In this document: positions 1 through 5,949 of the stretch, piece by piece
Layout: each line of letters begins with the position of its first letter
Numbering within the stretch: position 1 is the first letter of the stretch
Assembly (NCBI GenBank): GCA_030641945.1
Contig: DAOWLL010000060.1
Location: forward strand, 1 to 7,959
Reading direction: 5' to 3'
Source of the DNA: Gammaproteobacteria bacterium
Lineage (GTDB): Bacteria > Pseudomonadota > Gammaproteobacteria > SZUA-229
Length of the DNA stretch: 7,959 bases
Translations under genes and position numbers: made by a program
Notes under the pieces: generated by a model
Database searches by the model: none
Told to the model about the DNA's origin: nothing
The model's input: only the letters and a program-made list of their open reading frames with translations

Positions 1-49
1 CTATAGGGATATTCTCAATACAGTAAGCTTGATGCTTAGCTTGCCCTAG

Positions 50-457
50 CTGAAAGCGTTGTCAAGCAGTGCGAGCCTTGTATCAACAGCGCCAGCTGTC
101 ACTGGCGATGAGTCGGCAAGACCTTGCCGTGCCCTCCGCGCAAGGCAACCTCAATTCAGGTCATCTTCGAACGTCTACTCCAATACCCCGGGAATTGATC
201 GAAACCTGTTCCGTTAGATGTGACTGGAACGCGGATAGTATATTTCTACAATTGGTAACAATGTATCCGTACTGGGTGTCGGTCAACTAGCGGCATGGCC
301 TGAACAGGCAAATGCTAAATTTCCGTTTAGCGTCGTATTTTCTCCGTCAGATATTTCCCGAATATCTGTCATAGAAAACGCCATCAATTCCTTGTTAGCA
401 GACCTTCGTGCATTTGAATCAACAGCGAAAAAACAGCCAAAAGCAGGCCTTCAGTAA
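50..457 (+). pseudogene. Decayed coding remnant, unrecognised
   Basis: One plus-strand frame is open from 50 to 214, is hit by three stops in 24 bases (TAG 215-217, TGA 221-223, TAG 236-238), then is open again from 239 to the TAA at 455-457. The second part has no ATG or GTG near its beginning, yet reads like real protein: it ends with a segment containing FPFSVVFSPSDISRISVIEN and a charged alpha-helix-like tail (LLADLRAFESTAKKQ). This fits the C-terminal end of a gene that lost its reading frame. A GTG-started 73-codon frame (69-290) overlaps it and looks less protein-like. I do not recognise the family. It could also be chance open sequence, since the first part (50-214) is not convincing on its own. 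Confidence 0.3.
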
Positions 458-461
458 ATAT

Positions 462-483
462 AAAAAGGACTCCCGAAGGAGCC
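462..483 (-). terminator. Intrinsic terminator, minus strand, UUCG tetraloop
   Basis: Read on the minus strand, GGCTCC-TTCG-GGAGTCC is followed by TTTTT. The six pairs close on a C(UUCG)G tetraloop, with one bulged A (plus-strand position 469) and a run of five T directly after the stem. The T-run lies on the minus-strand side only, so it should stop leftward transcription. No minus-strand gene is evident between 484 and the divergent cytochrome gene at 882. Confidence 0.6.
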
Positions 484-881
484 GCGTCTGATATCTGTAA
501 CAATATCTGTTTGCTCAACGGGAGGAGCCCATATACAAAGCTGAATCTGGCATATTTATAATATTAGCGAATTGTGAAATGCTGCAGTCGACCCAGCAAT
601 TATTAGCATTTAATGATCTACTCATAAATGGTCAGTCACCGTCTTTGAGATGTGTATGCACATGCCAACAATGCTTCGCACATCGTTCAAATCTGCTTGT
701 AACAATTTTTATCTATCTGATAGTTATGTTGTTTTTTGAAAACGTACGAATTTGAACGAACAACTTTCTGGATAATTGTTGTATAACCCTTTATTTTGTG
801 TGTACGAATCGCAATAGATAATCACTAATAACATTGTTAATCGATTTGGCACAATTAACTATCAAAACCAGAGGAAATAAA
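484..881. other. AT-rich intergenic leader of the di-haem gene
   Basis: No gene is supported here. The right half (about 700-881) is AT-rich and should hold the promoter of the gene at 882. TATAAC at 782-787 is a possible -10 box, but no good -35 lies at the right spacing. A 9-base inverted pair, CGTTCAAAT (684-692) and ATTTGAACG (750-758), brackets it on the left. GAGGAAA at 871-877 is the ribosome binding site for the ATG at 882. Confidence 0.5.
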
Positions 882-1760
882 ATGAATAAAAAAGCACTAC
901 TTCTTTTCATCTTGATGATCACCGTGGCGCTGCCCGGCACGAACGTCATGGCACAGAGTAAGTTTATGGTCGACGTGAACACATCCTGCGGATATGAAGT
1001 TTTCACAGACTGTACAGGTTGTCACTACGATCCCGAGCCCACGTATGAGATGACCACCTATCTGACAGAAGGTGCCTGCGGCCTCTGCACTGAAGTCACC
1101 AGCTGCAATTCTGCGCCCCCTACCGAGGCGGAACTGCTTGTCGATGCCCAGGATACAACTAATGATTACTTTGAATCACTGTTTGCCCTCTTCATGCAGA
1201 AGATGATGGAGACCGGAATGATGTTACCTGATGGAACCATCATCGACCCGATGATATTTGCAGAAGTATTCCCGAGATGTCCTGAAATTGCGCCAGTCAT
1301 AGCCTCGGACTTTTCCCGGCAGACTGGCTACCTGGTGAGGCGGGTCACCACCCGTACCCGGAACTCGCGGAACATACCGGACGACTGGGAACTGGAACAG
1401 CTCAAGAAATTCGAGAAGATGGCGGCCGACGGAGATCCGCGGACCCAGTTTAATATTACCAAACCAGATGGCAGCATATTGCCAACCAAGGAATATGAAG
1501 CTTTCGATGTGGTGTCAGAAGGAAAGGGCAAGGACAAGGAGATTTATTTCCGCTATATGCGATCCATCACCATGCCCGGCATGCCGAATGAGCCACCCTT
1601 TCTGCCCTGTCTGAAGTGCCACGGCACAATTGATCAACTTGGAGCGGGGGTCGCAGAAGCAGTTGCGGCAGAATATCCTCACGATTTGGCCATGGGATAT
1701 AAGAAAGGCGATATTCGAGGCGCCTGGACGATAAAGATTCCTCTTGTTGAGAAGCCTTGA
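882..1760 (+). CDS. Exported di-haem Tll0287-like (DUF3365) protein
   Basis: The predicted protein has 292 residues. An N-terminal signal peptide (MNKKALLLFILMITVALPG) with a likely cut after VMA24 sends it to the periplasm. Two c-type haem motifs are visible: CTGCH at 44-48 and CLKCH at 243-247. The C-terminal two thirds match the Tll0287-like haem domain (DUF3365): C133 followed by PEIAP, the R-x-T-R-N-x-x-N-x-P-D-x-W stretch near 157-169, the late CxxCH, and the closing GYKKGDIRGAWTIKIP at 272-287. In this family the domain acts as a redox or gas-sensing haem module. The N-terminal extension (25-80) is not part of that domain and carries further cysteines (C36, C66, C69, C75). The ATG at 882 is chosen because GAGGAAA lies just upstream and it starts the signal peptide; an upstream TTG at 834 is less likely. 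No kinase or cyclase domain is attached. It could be an electron carrier or a free-standing sensor; which is unknown. Confidence 0.85.
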   Translation: MNKKALLLFILMITVALPGTNVMAQSKFMVDVNTSCGYEVFTDCTGCHYDPEPTYEMTTYLTEGACGLCTEVTSCNSAPPTEAELLVDAQDTTNDYFESLFALFMQKMMETGMMLPDGTIIDPMIFAEVFPRCPEIAPVIASDFSRQTGYLVRRVTTRTRNSRNIPDDWELEQLKKFEKMAADGDPRTQFNITKPDGSILPTKEYEAFDVVSEGKGKDKEIYFRYMRSITMPGMPNEPPFLPCLKCHGTIDQLGAGVAEAVAAEYPHDLAMGYKKGDIRGAWTIKIPLVEKP

Positions 1761-1793
1761 TGGTCTAACCCTTTCCATAACCAGCACGCGGTG

Positions 1794-1826
1794 CCGGGCC
1801 CTGGCTTCTACGGAGCAGGGCCACGG
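1794..1826. other. Strong hairpin after the di-haem gene
   Basis: GGCCCTG (1797-1803) pairs perfectly with CAGGGCC (1816-1822) around a 12-base loop. The stem extends by CCG (1794-1796) with CGG (1824-1826) across one bulged A. It sits about 33 bases after the stop at 1760. No T-run follows on either strand, so it is not a textbook intrinsic terminator. It may instead mark or protect the mRNA 3' end. Confidence 0.4.
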
Positions 1827-2170
1827 TTCCGCTGTTTATGTACACCCCAGCGGTGATCCTCATCCCTATATAGAAACAGGCAGAGCGATTATTTCCGTGT
1901 TGAACAATGTACCAGGATATACATCGGGACTAGCGAATGACATGGAAGGGTCGATGGTAACTGCTGGTCTCCTGAGTCTAACGCCCTCCTTCAATACAAA
2001 GTCGCCGTTCGTCAAAGACTTGCGAACTGCAGCAATGGGTCGATTTTGGAAGTTGTGCCAAAAAACCACGTGGGTCTGCTTCGACTAGTTTGAGCCATTG
2101 CCAACTGTCAGGGTACATCAAAATTAGTAAATCGATCTGTGAGATCAAGTCAGAGCTACTACAAATTAAG
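1827..2170. other. Gene-free stretch, open on both strands
   Basis: A plus-strand frame runs from inside the di-haem gene to 2088, and a minus-strand frame covers 1866-2069. Neither has a ribosome binding site or a family I recognise. The plus frame contains PHPYIETGRAIISVLNNVPG; the minus frame contains RLRRPAVTIDPS and SPDVYPGTLFNTE. Both readings look only half protein-like. The stretch may be a fragment of a dispersed non-coding repeat or an old pseudogene. I would not call a gene. Confidence 0.35.
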
Positions 2171-2200
2171 CCTCCGTGTTCTCTGTGCCTTCTGTGGCAA
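2171..2200 (+). repeat. CTCTGTG-family dispersed repeat, copy A
   Basis: The segment reads as CTCCGTGTTCTCTGTGCC followed by TTCTGTGGCAA. It is a near copy of three other segments in this window (5525-5560 on the opposite strand, 5674-5703, and 5791-5817). Repeats of the type CTCTGTG...CTGTGGCAAA are scattered in the intergenic DNA of many bacterial genomes. This copy lies just past the terminator of the chloride antiporter gene. Confidence 0.7.
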
Positions 2201-2223
2201 AATCCCAGGCTTTTTCTCCCCGC

Positions 2224-2260
2224 AAAAAAACCCGGATTTTGTTTCTCTGTATAAACCGGG
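2224..2260 (-). terminator. Intrinsic terminator of clcA
   Basis: On the minus strand CCCGGTTT pairs with AAATCCGGG (one bulged T) around a loop of about 13 bases. The stem is followed at once by seven T (plus-strand A-run 2224-2230). It begins 11 bases past the antiporter stop codon, so it is well placed to end that transcript. Confidence 0.75.
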
Positions 2261-2271
2261 CTGCGCAGCTT

Positions 2272-3648
2272 CTAGGCCCTGGTGCCCGGGTCTTGCGGAA
2301 ATATCTTTGCCTCGTCCTTTGCTTCTGCCTTTTGCGCCAGCAGCCGGGCAGTCATGAAACTCTCGGCCAGTGCATAATAAATCGGTTTCTTGCAGATTAG
2401 TTTCGACGCACCGGATGCAATCATTGAAGTCGCCATTAACGCGAGCACCAGGTCCTGGTTGTCCGTCATCTCCATCACGATCACAAATGCGGTAATCGGC
2501 GTCTGCACCACACCTGAAAAATAACCCACCATTCCGAGGATTACGATGGTCGATGCCAGCTCAGGCGGAAACAACGTGGCCAGGTTGCTGCCAAGACCGG
2601 CACCACTGGCCAGTGACGGTGCGAAAATACCGCCGGGTATGCCGCTCAGGTATGAGGCCAGTGTGGCCAGTATTTTATAGACCGGATACATCAGGCCGGT
2701 TTCTACAACGCAGCTGTCAGACCCCGTACACGAAACGATCTGCCTGGCCTCGATATAGCCAGTGCCGAATGCATGACCATCACTTAACACACCTATAAGT
2801 GCAATAATCAGCCCGCATACCGCCGCTACCAGCAGGTAATGCCGCTGTACAAGTGGACGCAGTTTTCTGGCGCCGTTAATCAGTACAAAGCTGAAGCTGC
2901 CGCCCAGCAAGCCGCCGACCACACCGCATACAACAACACCGAGCCATACCCAGCTGAAATCAATATCGACAGGCGATGTTCCGTAGTAGTTGTAATTGTC
3001 CTGGTGCACATAGATAGCAGTCATACCTGCGAGGATGACACCAATCAGAATCATGCTGCTGTTGCGGCGATCGAATGAACGCGCCATTTCCTCGATCGCA
3101 AATACGATACCGGCGATGGGCGTATTGAATGCGGCAGCGATTCCGGCGCCGCCGCCTGTCATGATCAAACCGCGTTCGAGGTATCTTGCCGGCAGATGCA
3201 CGTAGCGTCCAAGCGAATACATAATCGCTGCGCCAATGTGCACAGTGGGGCCCTCACGCCCGATCGAGGCGCCGGAAAAAAGCCCCATTACAGTCAGCAG
3301 TACTTTGCCTACCGCTATTCTGAACGACAGTAATTGTTCGGCGAGTGCCTTGCCTCCCCGCCCCTCGATTGCAATCAGTGTTTGAGGAATACCGCTGCCT
3401 TCAGCGCCAGCGAAGAATTTTCGTGTCAACCAGACGATCAACATCAAACCGGCGGGGGTGATAATGAAACTCAGCCATGGATTCTCTGCAAACAGGTTGC
3501 GGTAGAAATGGTCGCCCTTCTCCCCGAGCAGAGCAAATACTGCTGCGACGATACCGACCAGCACGGCCCCGCCCCAGAAAATTAGCCGGGTTTTCCATAT
3601 GGCTGGCTTGAAAAGACGGTGCCTGGTAAGGCGAATTTGTTGACGCAT
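2272..3648 (-). CDS. clcA: CLC-family H+/Cl- exchange transporter, ClcA-like
   Basis: An inner-membrane protein of 458 residues that probably exchanges two chloride ions for one proton. The CLC signature stretches appear in order: GSGIPQ at 84-89, GREGPTVHIGA at 130-140, FNTPIAGIVFAIEEM at 174-188 and GIPGGIFAPS at 336-345. The gating glutamate (E132, matching E148 of E. coli ClcA), the internal proton glutamate (E187, matching E203) and the anion-coordinating tyrosine (Y424 in KPIYYAL, matching Y445) are all kept, so an exchanger is more likely than a channel. There is no C-terminal CBS pair; the tail ends about 30 residues after the last membrane helix. Two cysteines lie in a loop (SCTGSDSC, 306-313). 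The ATG follows directly after an in-frame TGA, so no longer start is possible; no strong ribosome binding site is seen. The gene stands alone, with a terminator behind it and an FNR-type box about 77 bases upstream. In enteric bacteria ClcA serves acid resistance. Confidence 0.93.
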   Translation of the reverse strand: MRQQIRLTRHRLFKPAIWKTRLIFWGGAVLVGIVAAVFALLGEKGDHFYRNLFAENPWLSFIITPAGLMLIVWLTRKFFAGAEGSGIPQTLIAIEGRGGKALAEQLLSFRIAVGKVLLTVMGLFSGASIGREGPTVHIGAAIMYSLGRYVHLPARYLERGLIMTGGGAGIAAAFNTPIAGIVFAIEEMARSFDRRNSSMILIGVILAGMTAIYVHQDNYNYYGTSPVDIDFSWVWLGVVVCGVVGGLLGGSFSFVLINGARKLRPLVQRHYLLVAAVCGLIIALIGVLSDGHAFGTGYIEARQIVSCTGSDSCVVETGLMYPVYKILATLASYLSGIPGGIFAPSLASGAGLGSNLATLFPPELASTIVILGMVGYFSGVVQTPITAFVIVMEMTDNQDLVLALMATSMIASGASKLICKKPIYYALAESFMTARLLAQKAEAKDEAKIFPQDPGTRA

Positions 3649-3724
3649 TCAGTACAGACGCTTGGCTTGTGTCAAAGGCATGATTCTACCGGAGTTTCAG
3701 CAGTGATAATAAAATGAATTATCC

Positions 3725-3738
3725 TTGATCTAGATCAA
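3725..3738. promoter_or_regulatory. Perfect FNR/Anr-type box
   Basis: TTGATCTAGATCAA is a complete match to the FNR consensus TTGAT-N4-ATCAA and is a perfect 14-base palindrome. It lies between the divergent clcA (start 3648) and RRM gene (start 3862). Towards the RRM gene, TATTAT at 3784-3789 would put the box near -64, close to a class I activator position, while TATAAC at 3749-3754 would put it over a -35 (TTGATC, 18-base spacer). Towards clcA, TAGAAT on the minus strand (3688-3683) would put it near -55. Which promoter is controlled, and in what sense, cannot be read from the sequence. Confidence 0.7.
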
Positions 3739-3861
3739 TTGTTTGGTGTATAACATTAATTGCACTCGACGATGATGCGGGCGTATTATCATTTTATGGA
3801 AGAGATTCGTGAGAATTTTACTTTTCACACTATAAAAATAACCTAATTGATAAAAAAAACC

Positions 3862-4104
3862 ATGTTCATACAAGTCAAAAACCTGCCTTGTGGCACCACT
3901 ATTGAAGACGTCTATGATCTTTTCTGCAGCATGAGCATCATAGACAGCATCCATGTGCGAGATTCAGATGTTCCTGAGCACGTCGTCGCCTGGGTTGCAT
4001 TGCATTGCAGCCAGACAGGTGCGAATGCCATTTCTGATGTACTCGATGGAAGATTTTTCAAGGGCCGGCATGTATCGACCTATACCTCCCTGTTCCTGCA
4101 CTAG
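3862..4104 (+). CDS. Small RNA-recognition-motif (RRM) protein
   Basis: A protein of 80 residues that is essentially one RRM fold. Strand beta-1 carries an RNP2-like motif (FIQVKNLP, 2-9). It is followed by helix 1 (TIEDVYDLF, 13-21), beta-2 (IIDSIHV, 26-32), beta-3 (HVVAWVAL, 40-47), helix 2 (TGANAISDVLDG, 52-63) and the closing GRHVSTYTS (68-76), which matches the usual L-[ND]-G...G-R-x-[LV] end of RRMs. The RNP1 consensus [RK]-G-[FY]-[GA]-[FY]-V-x-[FY] is only weakly kept, with W44 as the main aromatic residue. Such small bacterial RRM proteins are presumed to bind RNA. The ATG at 3862 is preferred over an in-frame TTG at 3847; neither has a clear ribosome binding site. TATAAA at 3831-3836 could give a short leader. 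The FNR box 130 bases upstream suggests oxygen control. Confidence 0.75.
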   Translation: MFIQVKNLPCGTTIEDVYDLFCSMSIIDSIHVRDSDVPEHVVAWVALHCSQTGANAISDVLDGRFFKGRHVSTYTSLFLH

Positions 4105-4253
4105 AAAATCAAATATCCTTGCAAGATACACTACTGAAAAGTACCCGGTAGCAGTTTATTTGCGCCTGTCCCTCCGGCCAAACCGATAGCAAAAGTTATA
4201 ACAACATAATCTTCACCACTGCTACAGCCAGTACTGCAAGTTATCAAGACTGA

Positions 4254-4272
4254 AGTAACGGCTCTCGTTACT
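4254..4272. other. Perfect 7-bp hairpin beyond the M48 gene
   Basis: AGTAACG (4254-4260) and CGTTACT (4266-4272) form a perfect stem around the loop GCTCT. It lies about 42 bases past the protease stop, at the end of the minus-strand operon. No T-run follows on either strand, so any terminator role is doubtful. The rest of 4105-4313 between the two convergent genes shows no gene. Confidence 0.35.
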
Positions 4273-4313
4273 GAAAATAGCTCACCACGCCATCATGCTT
4301 GAACAAGACCAGT

Positions 4314-5141
4314 TTAAAGCCGGCAGTTTGGCTTCCTGTTTTTAGCCTGCGCTTTGTTGTAGGCATCAAGTGCACGCGGCATTCTTGCATTGAGGTCCTT
4401 GATGCGTGTCGAACTTGAAGGATGTGTGGATAAGAATTCAGGTGGCTGCCCGCCCGCCTTTGCCATGTTCTCCCATAGCTTGACGCTTTCCCGCGGATTG
4501 AATCCTGAGCTTGCCATCAGCTCCAGTCCGATCAGATCAGCTTCAGATTCATGCGTTCTGCTGAAGGGTAAAATTACACCGTATTGCACACCCAGCCCGA
4601 GACCGGCGAGTATCAGCGCCTTGTTATCATCGCTGCTATCGCTGGTACCGAGTGCAATCGCCGCGATAGCAAGTCCTGCCTGAGCCGCCAGTTGGTCTGA
4701 CACCCTTTCATTGCCATGCTGCGCGATCACATGCGCCAGCTCGTGTCCCATCACTGTCGCCACCTGGTGTTGATTTACTGCATATTTAAACAGGCCTTCA
4801 TAAACGCCGATTTTATTACCCGGCAATGCAAACGCATTGGCCTGCTCATCGGCAAATACACGCACCTCCCACAATGCGGGATCATTATTTTCATCCAGCT
4901 GCGGGATAATCGCATCGGCTATGCATTGAACATAAGCGCGCATATTTTCATTTTTCGTCTCTGGCGTATCCTGCTTGATTTGCTCAAAACTTTGCACACC
5001 CATGCTGTTAATTTGCTCATCAGGTAACAGCTTGAGTTGAGAGCGGCCTTCAGGCGAAGTGGCGCACGAACAAAGCACAAGCGCGATGCATCCACTTAAT
5101 ATTAGATGGTTAGTAAAACGTAATTTTTTCAATAAGCTCAT
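4314..5141 (-). CDS. M48 family lipoprotein metalloprotease, Oma1/LoiP-like
   Basis: A protein of 275 residues from the chosen ATG at 5141. A basic N-terminus and hydrophobic segment end in a lipobox (LCSC, lipidated C26), so the enzyme should be a membrane-anchored periplasmic lipoprotein. The zinc site is intact: HELAH at 133-137, and the third ligand E200 in the SEAD motif. A conserved histidine-proline (STHPSSSTRI, H240) follows, as in LoiP/Oma1-type M48 enzymes, which degrade or assist misfolded envelope proteins. The region GRSQLKLLPDEQINSMG after the lipobox is typical of this subfamily. The ATG at 5141 is chosen because AGCAGG (5156-5151) sits nine bases upstream; ATG 5147 and TTG 5150 are in frame but too close. 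The upstream bcp stop TGA (5149-5147) overlaps this start area, so the two were translationally coupled. It is the last gene of the operon. Confidence 0.9.
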   Translation of the reverse strand: MSLLKKLRFTNHLILSGCIALVLCSCATSPEGRSQLKLLPDEQINSMGVQSFEQIKQDTPETKNENMRAYVQCIADAIIPQLDENNDPALWEVRVFADEQANAFALPGNKIGVYEGLFKYAVNQHQVATVMGHELAHVIAQHGNERVSDQLAAQAGLAIAAIALGTSDSSDDNKALILAGLGLGVQYGVILPFSRTHESEADLIGLELMASSGFNPRESVKLWENMAKAGGQPPEFLSTHPSSSTRIKDLNARMPRALDAYNKAQAKNRKPNCRL

Positions 5142-5524
5142 TTTCATCAACCTGCTAAATTTATCCAGAGCTGTTTGATCTTCTCAAGAATTTGCTGCGC
5201 ATGCCCGTCAGCATTGACACCATACATCACGTCTTGCAGAACACCATCCTTATTGATGATGAAAGTAGATCGAACAATACCCATCTTGTTCTCGCCATGC
5301 TTTCCCTTCTACTGCCATACTCCATAACTTTCACAAAGTTCGCCCGTAGTGTCTGCCAGCAATTTTACCTTGAGACCGTATTTACCAAGGGTCTTCACCA
5401 AATACAGTGGGTAGACCCATGATAACACCCTGACCACACATGGAATATTTGTCCGCGAACGAACGCAAATTATCAAAAACGGGTATTTAGCAAATGTAGT
5501 GGGATAAACAGATAAAAAGCTTTA

Positions 5525-5560
5525 CCACAGAGGGCACAGAGTACACAGAGTACACAGAGG
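5525..5560 (-). repeat. CTCTGTG-family repeat, copy B, inverted
   Basis: The plus strand reads CCACAGAGGGCACAGAG followed by two TACACAGAG units. Positions 5525-5550 are the exact reverse complement of 5674-5699, giving a perfect 26-bp inverted repeat. The internal TACACAGAG duplication makes this copy one unit longer than its partner. Confidence 0.85.
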
Positions 5561-5565
5561 CTCTT

Positions 5566-5619
5566 GTAGGAGCGGCTTTAGCCGCGAACAGCCATAATCG
5601 CGGCTAAAGCTGCTCATAC
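5566..5619. repeat. REP-type palindromic doublet
   Basis: Two 22-base arms, 5566-5587 (GTAGGAGCGG...GCCGCGA) and 5598-5619 (TCGCGGC...GCTCATAC), face each other across a 10-base loop and pair with only two mismatches. Each arm also contains its own palindrome (CGGCTTTAGCCG in the left arm). The GTAGGAGCGGC...GCCGCGA core is a REP sequence type well known from Pseudomonas and other gammaproteobacteria. REPs of this kind are mobilised by RAYT transposases; none is encoded here. A smaller hairpin (GGTTAC 5620-5625 with GTAACC 5639-5644) follows directly. Confidence 0.85.
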
Positions 5620-5673
5620 GGTTACTTACACATTCGTTGTAACCAGGATCAAAAACACAAAACAAGCATCTGT

Positions 5674-5703
5674 CTCTGTGTACTCTGTGCCCTCTGTGGC
5701 AAA
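5674..5703 (+). repeat. CTCTGTG-family repeat, copy C
   Basis: The segment reads CTCTGTGTACTCTGTGCCC followed by TCTGTGGCAAA. It is the right arm of the perfect 26-bp inverted repeat with 5525-5550 and has the same orientation as copies A and D. The pair encloses the REP doublet. Confidence 0.85.
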
Positions 5704-5790
5704 TATTAATATGTAGCCCAGATGAAGCTATTTACACACAACAGCATTCGCGTCTTTTGCGGGGGCCGTGTAGCGGCAGGCGGCTAAGAC

Positions 5791-5817
5791 CTCTGTGTTC
5801 TCTGTGACTCTGTGGCA
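5791..5817 (+). repeat. CTCTGTG-family repeat, copy D
   Basis: The segment reads CTCTGTGTTCTCTGTGACTC followed by TGTGGCA. It is a diverged copy in the same orientation as copies A and C and lies closest to the surviving bcp N-terminal codons. The 87 bases between copies C and D (5704-5790) show no gene. Confidence 0.75.
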
Positions 5818-5949
5818 ATCATTTGAATCTTTACCCACTTGATTTGTATTATTCCTGAATTGCGAGAGATTTATTACATTATTGTCCTGGTCCGGGGCCC
5901 TGAACTCAGGTGCTAACTGATTTTTCTCTAACACGTTTATCTCCCGCGG

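Larger units (their letters stand above)
5147..5934 (-). pseudogene. bcp: Peroxiredoxin of the Bcp/PrxQ type, disrupted
   Basis: Two pieces of one peroxiredoxin gene remain. The N-terminal piece starts at GTG 5934 behind a good GGGAG site (5945-5941) and reads LAPEFRAPDQDNNVINLSQF until about 5848. The C-terminal piece begins near 5395 with KTLGKYGLKVKLLADTTGEL, runs through CESYGVWQ, is cut by TAG at 5311-5309, then continues in the same frame with MGIVRSTFIINKDGVLQDVM to the TGA at 5149-5147. The two parts match the start and the second half of thiol peroxidases that reduce hydroperoxides. The middle, which should hold the TPGCT active-site cysteine, cannot be read; nested repeats occupy 5524-5817. 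The gene is therefore broken twice, by an insertion and by a stop codon. It sits 15 bases after the cupin gene and overlaps the start area of the M48 gene. Confidence 0.85.

Noticed and set aside
1..60. Small hairpin TAAGC-TTGAT-GCTTA near the left edge
   Set aside because: Five pairs without a T-run and no gene context inside the window; too weak to call.
515..625. Minus-strand 36-codon frame (ATG 625-623, stop 517-515) ahead of the UUCG terminator
   Set aside because: No ribosome binding site, no recognisable composition, and length within chance for AT-rich DNA. The terminator position is suggestive but not enough.
2839..3078. Plus-strand frame of 79 codons within clcA
   Set aside because: Shadow of the chloride antiporter, whose conserved motifs are all on the minus strand.
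4390..4683. Plus-strand 97-codon frame inside the M48 gene
   Set aside because: Antisense shadow of a protease with intact HExxH and lipobox; no ribosome site or family match.
5192..5422. Plus-strand 76-codon frame across the bcp remnant
   Set aside because: It is the opposite-strand shadow of the bcp C-terminal half, which has clear peroxiredoxin similarity on the minus strand.
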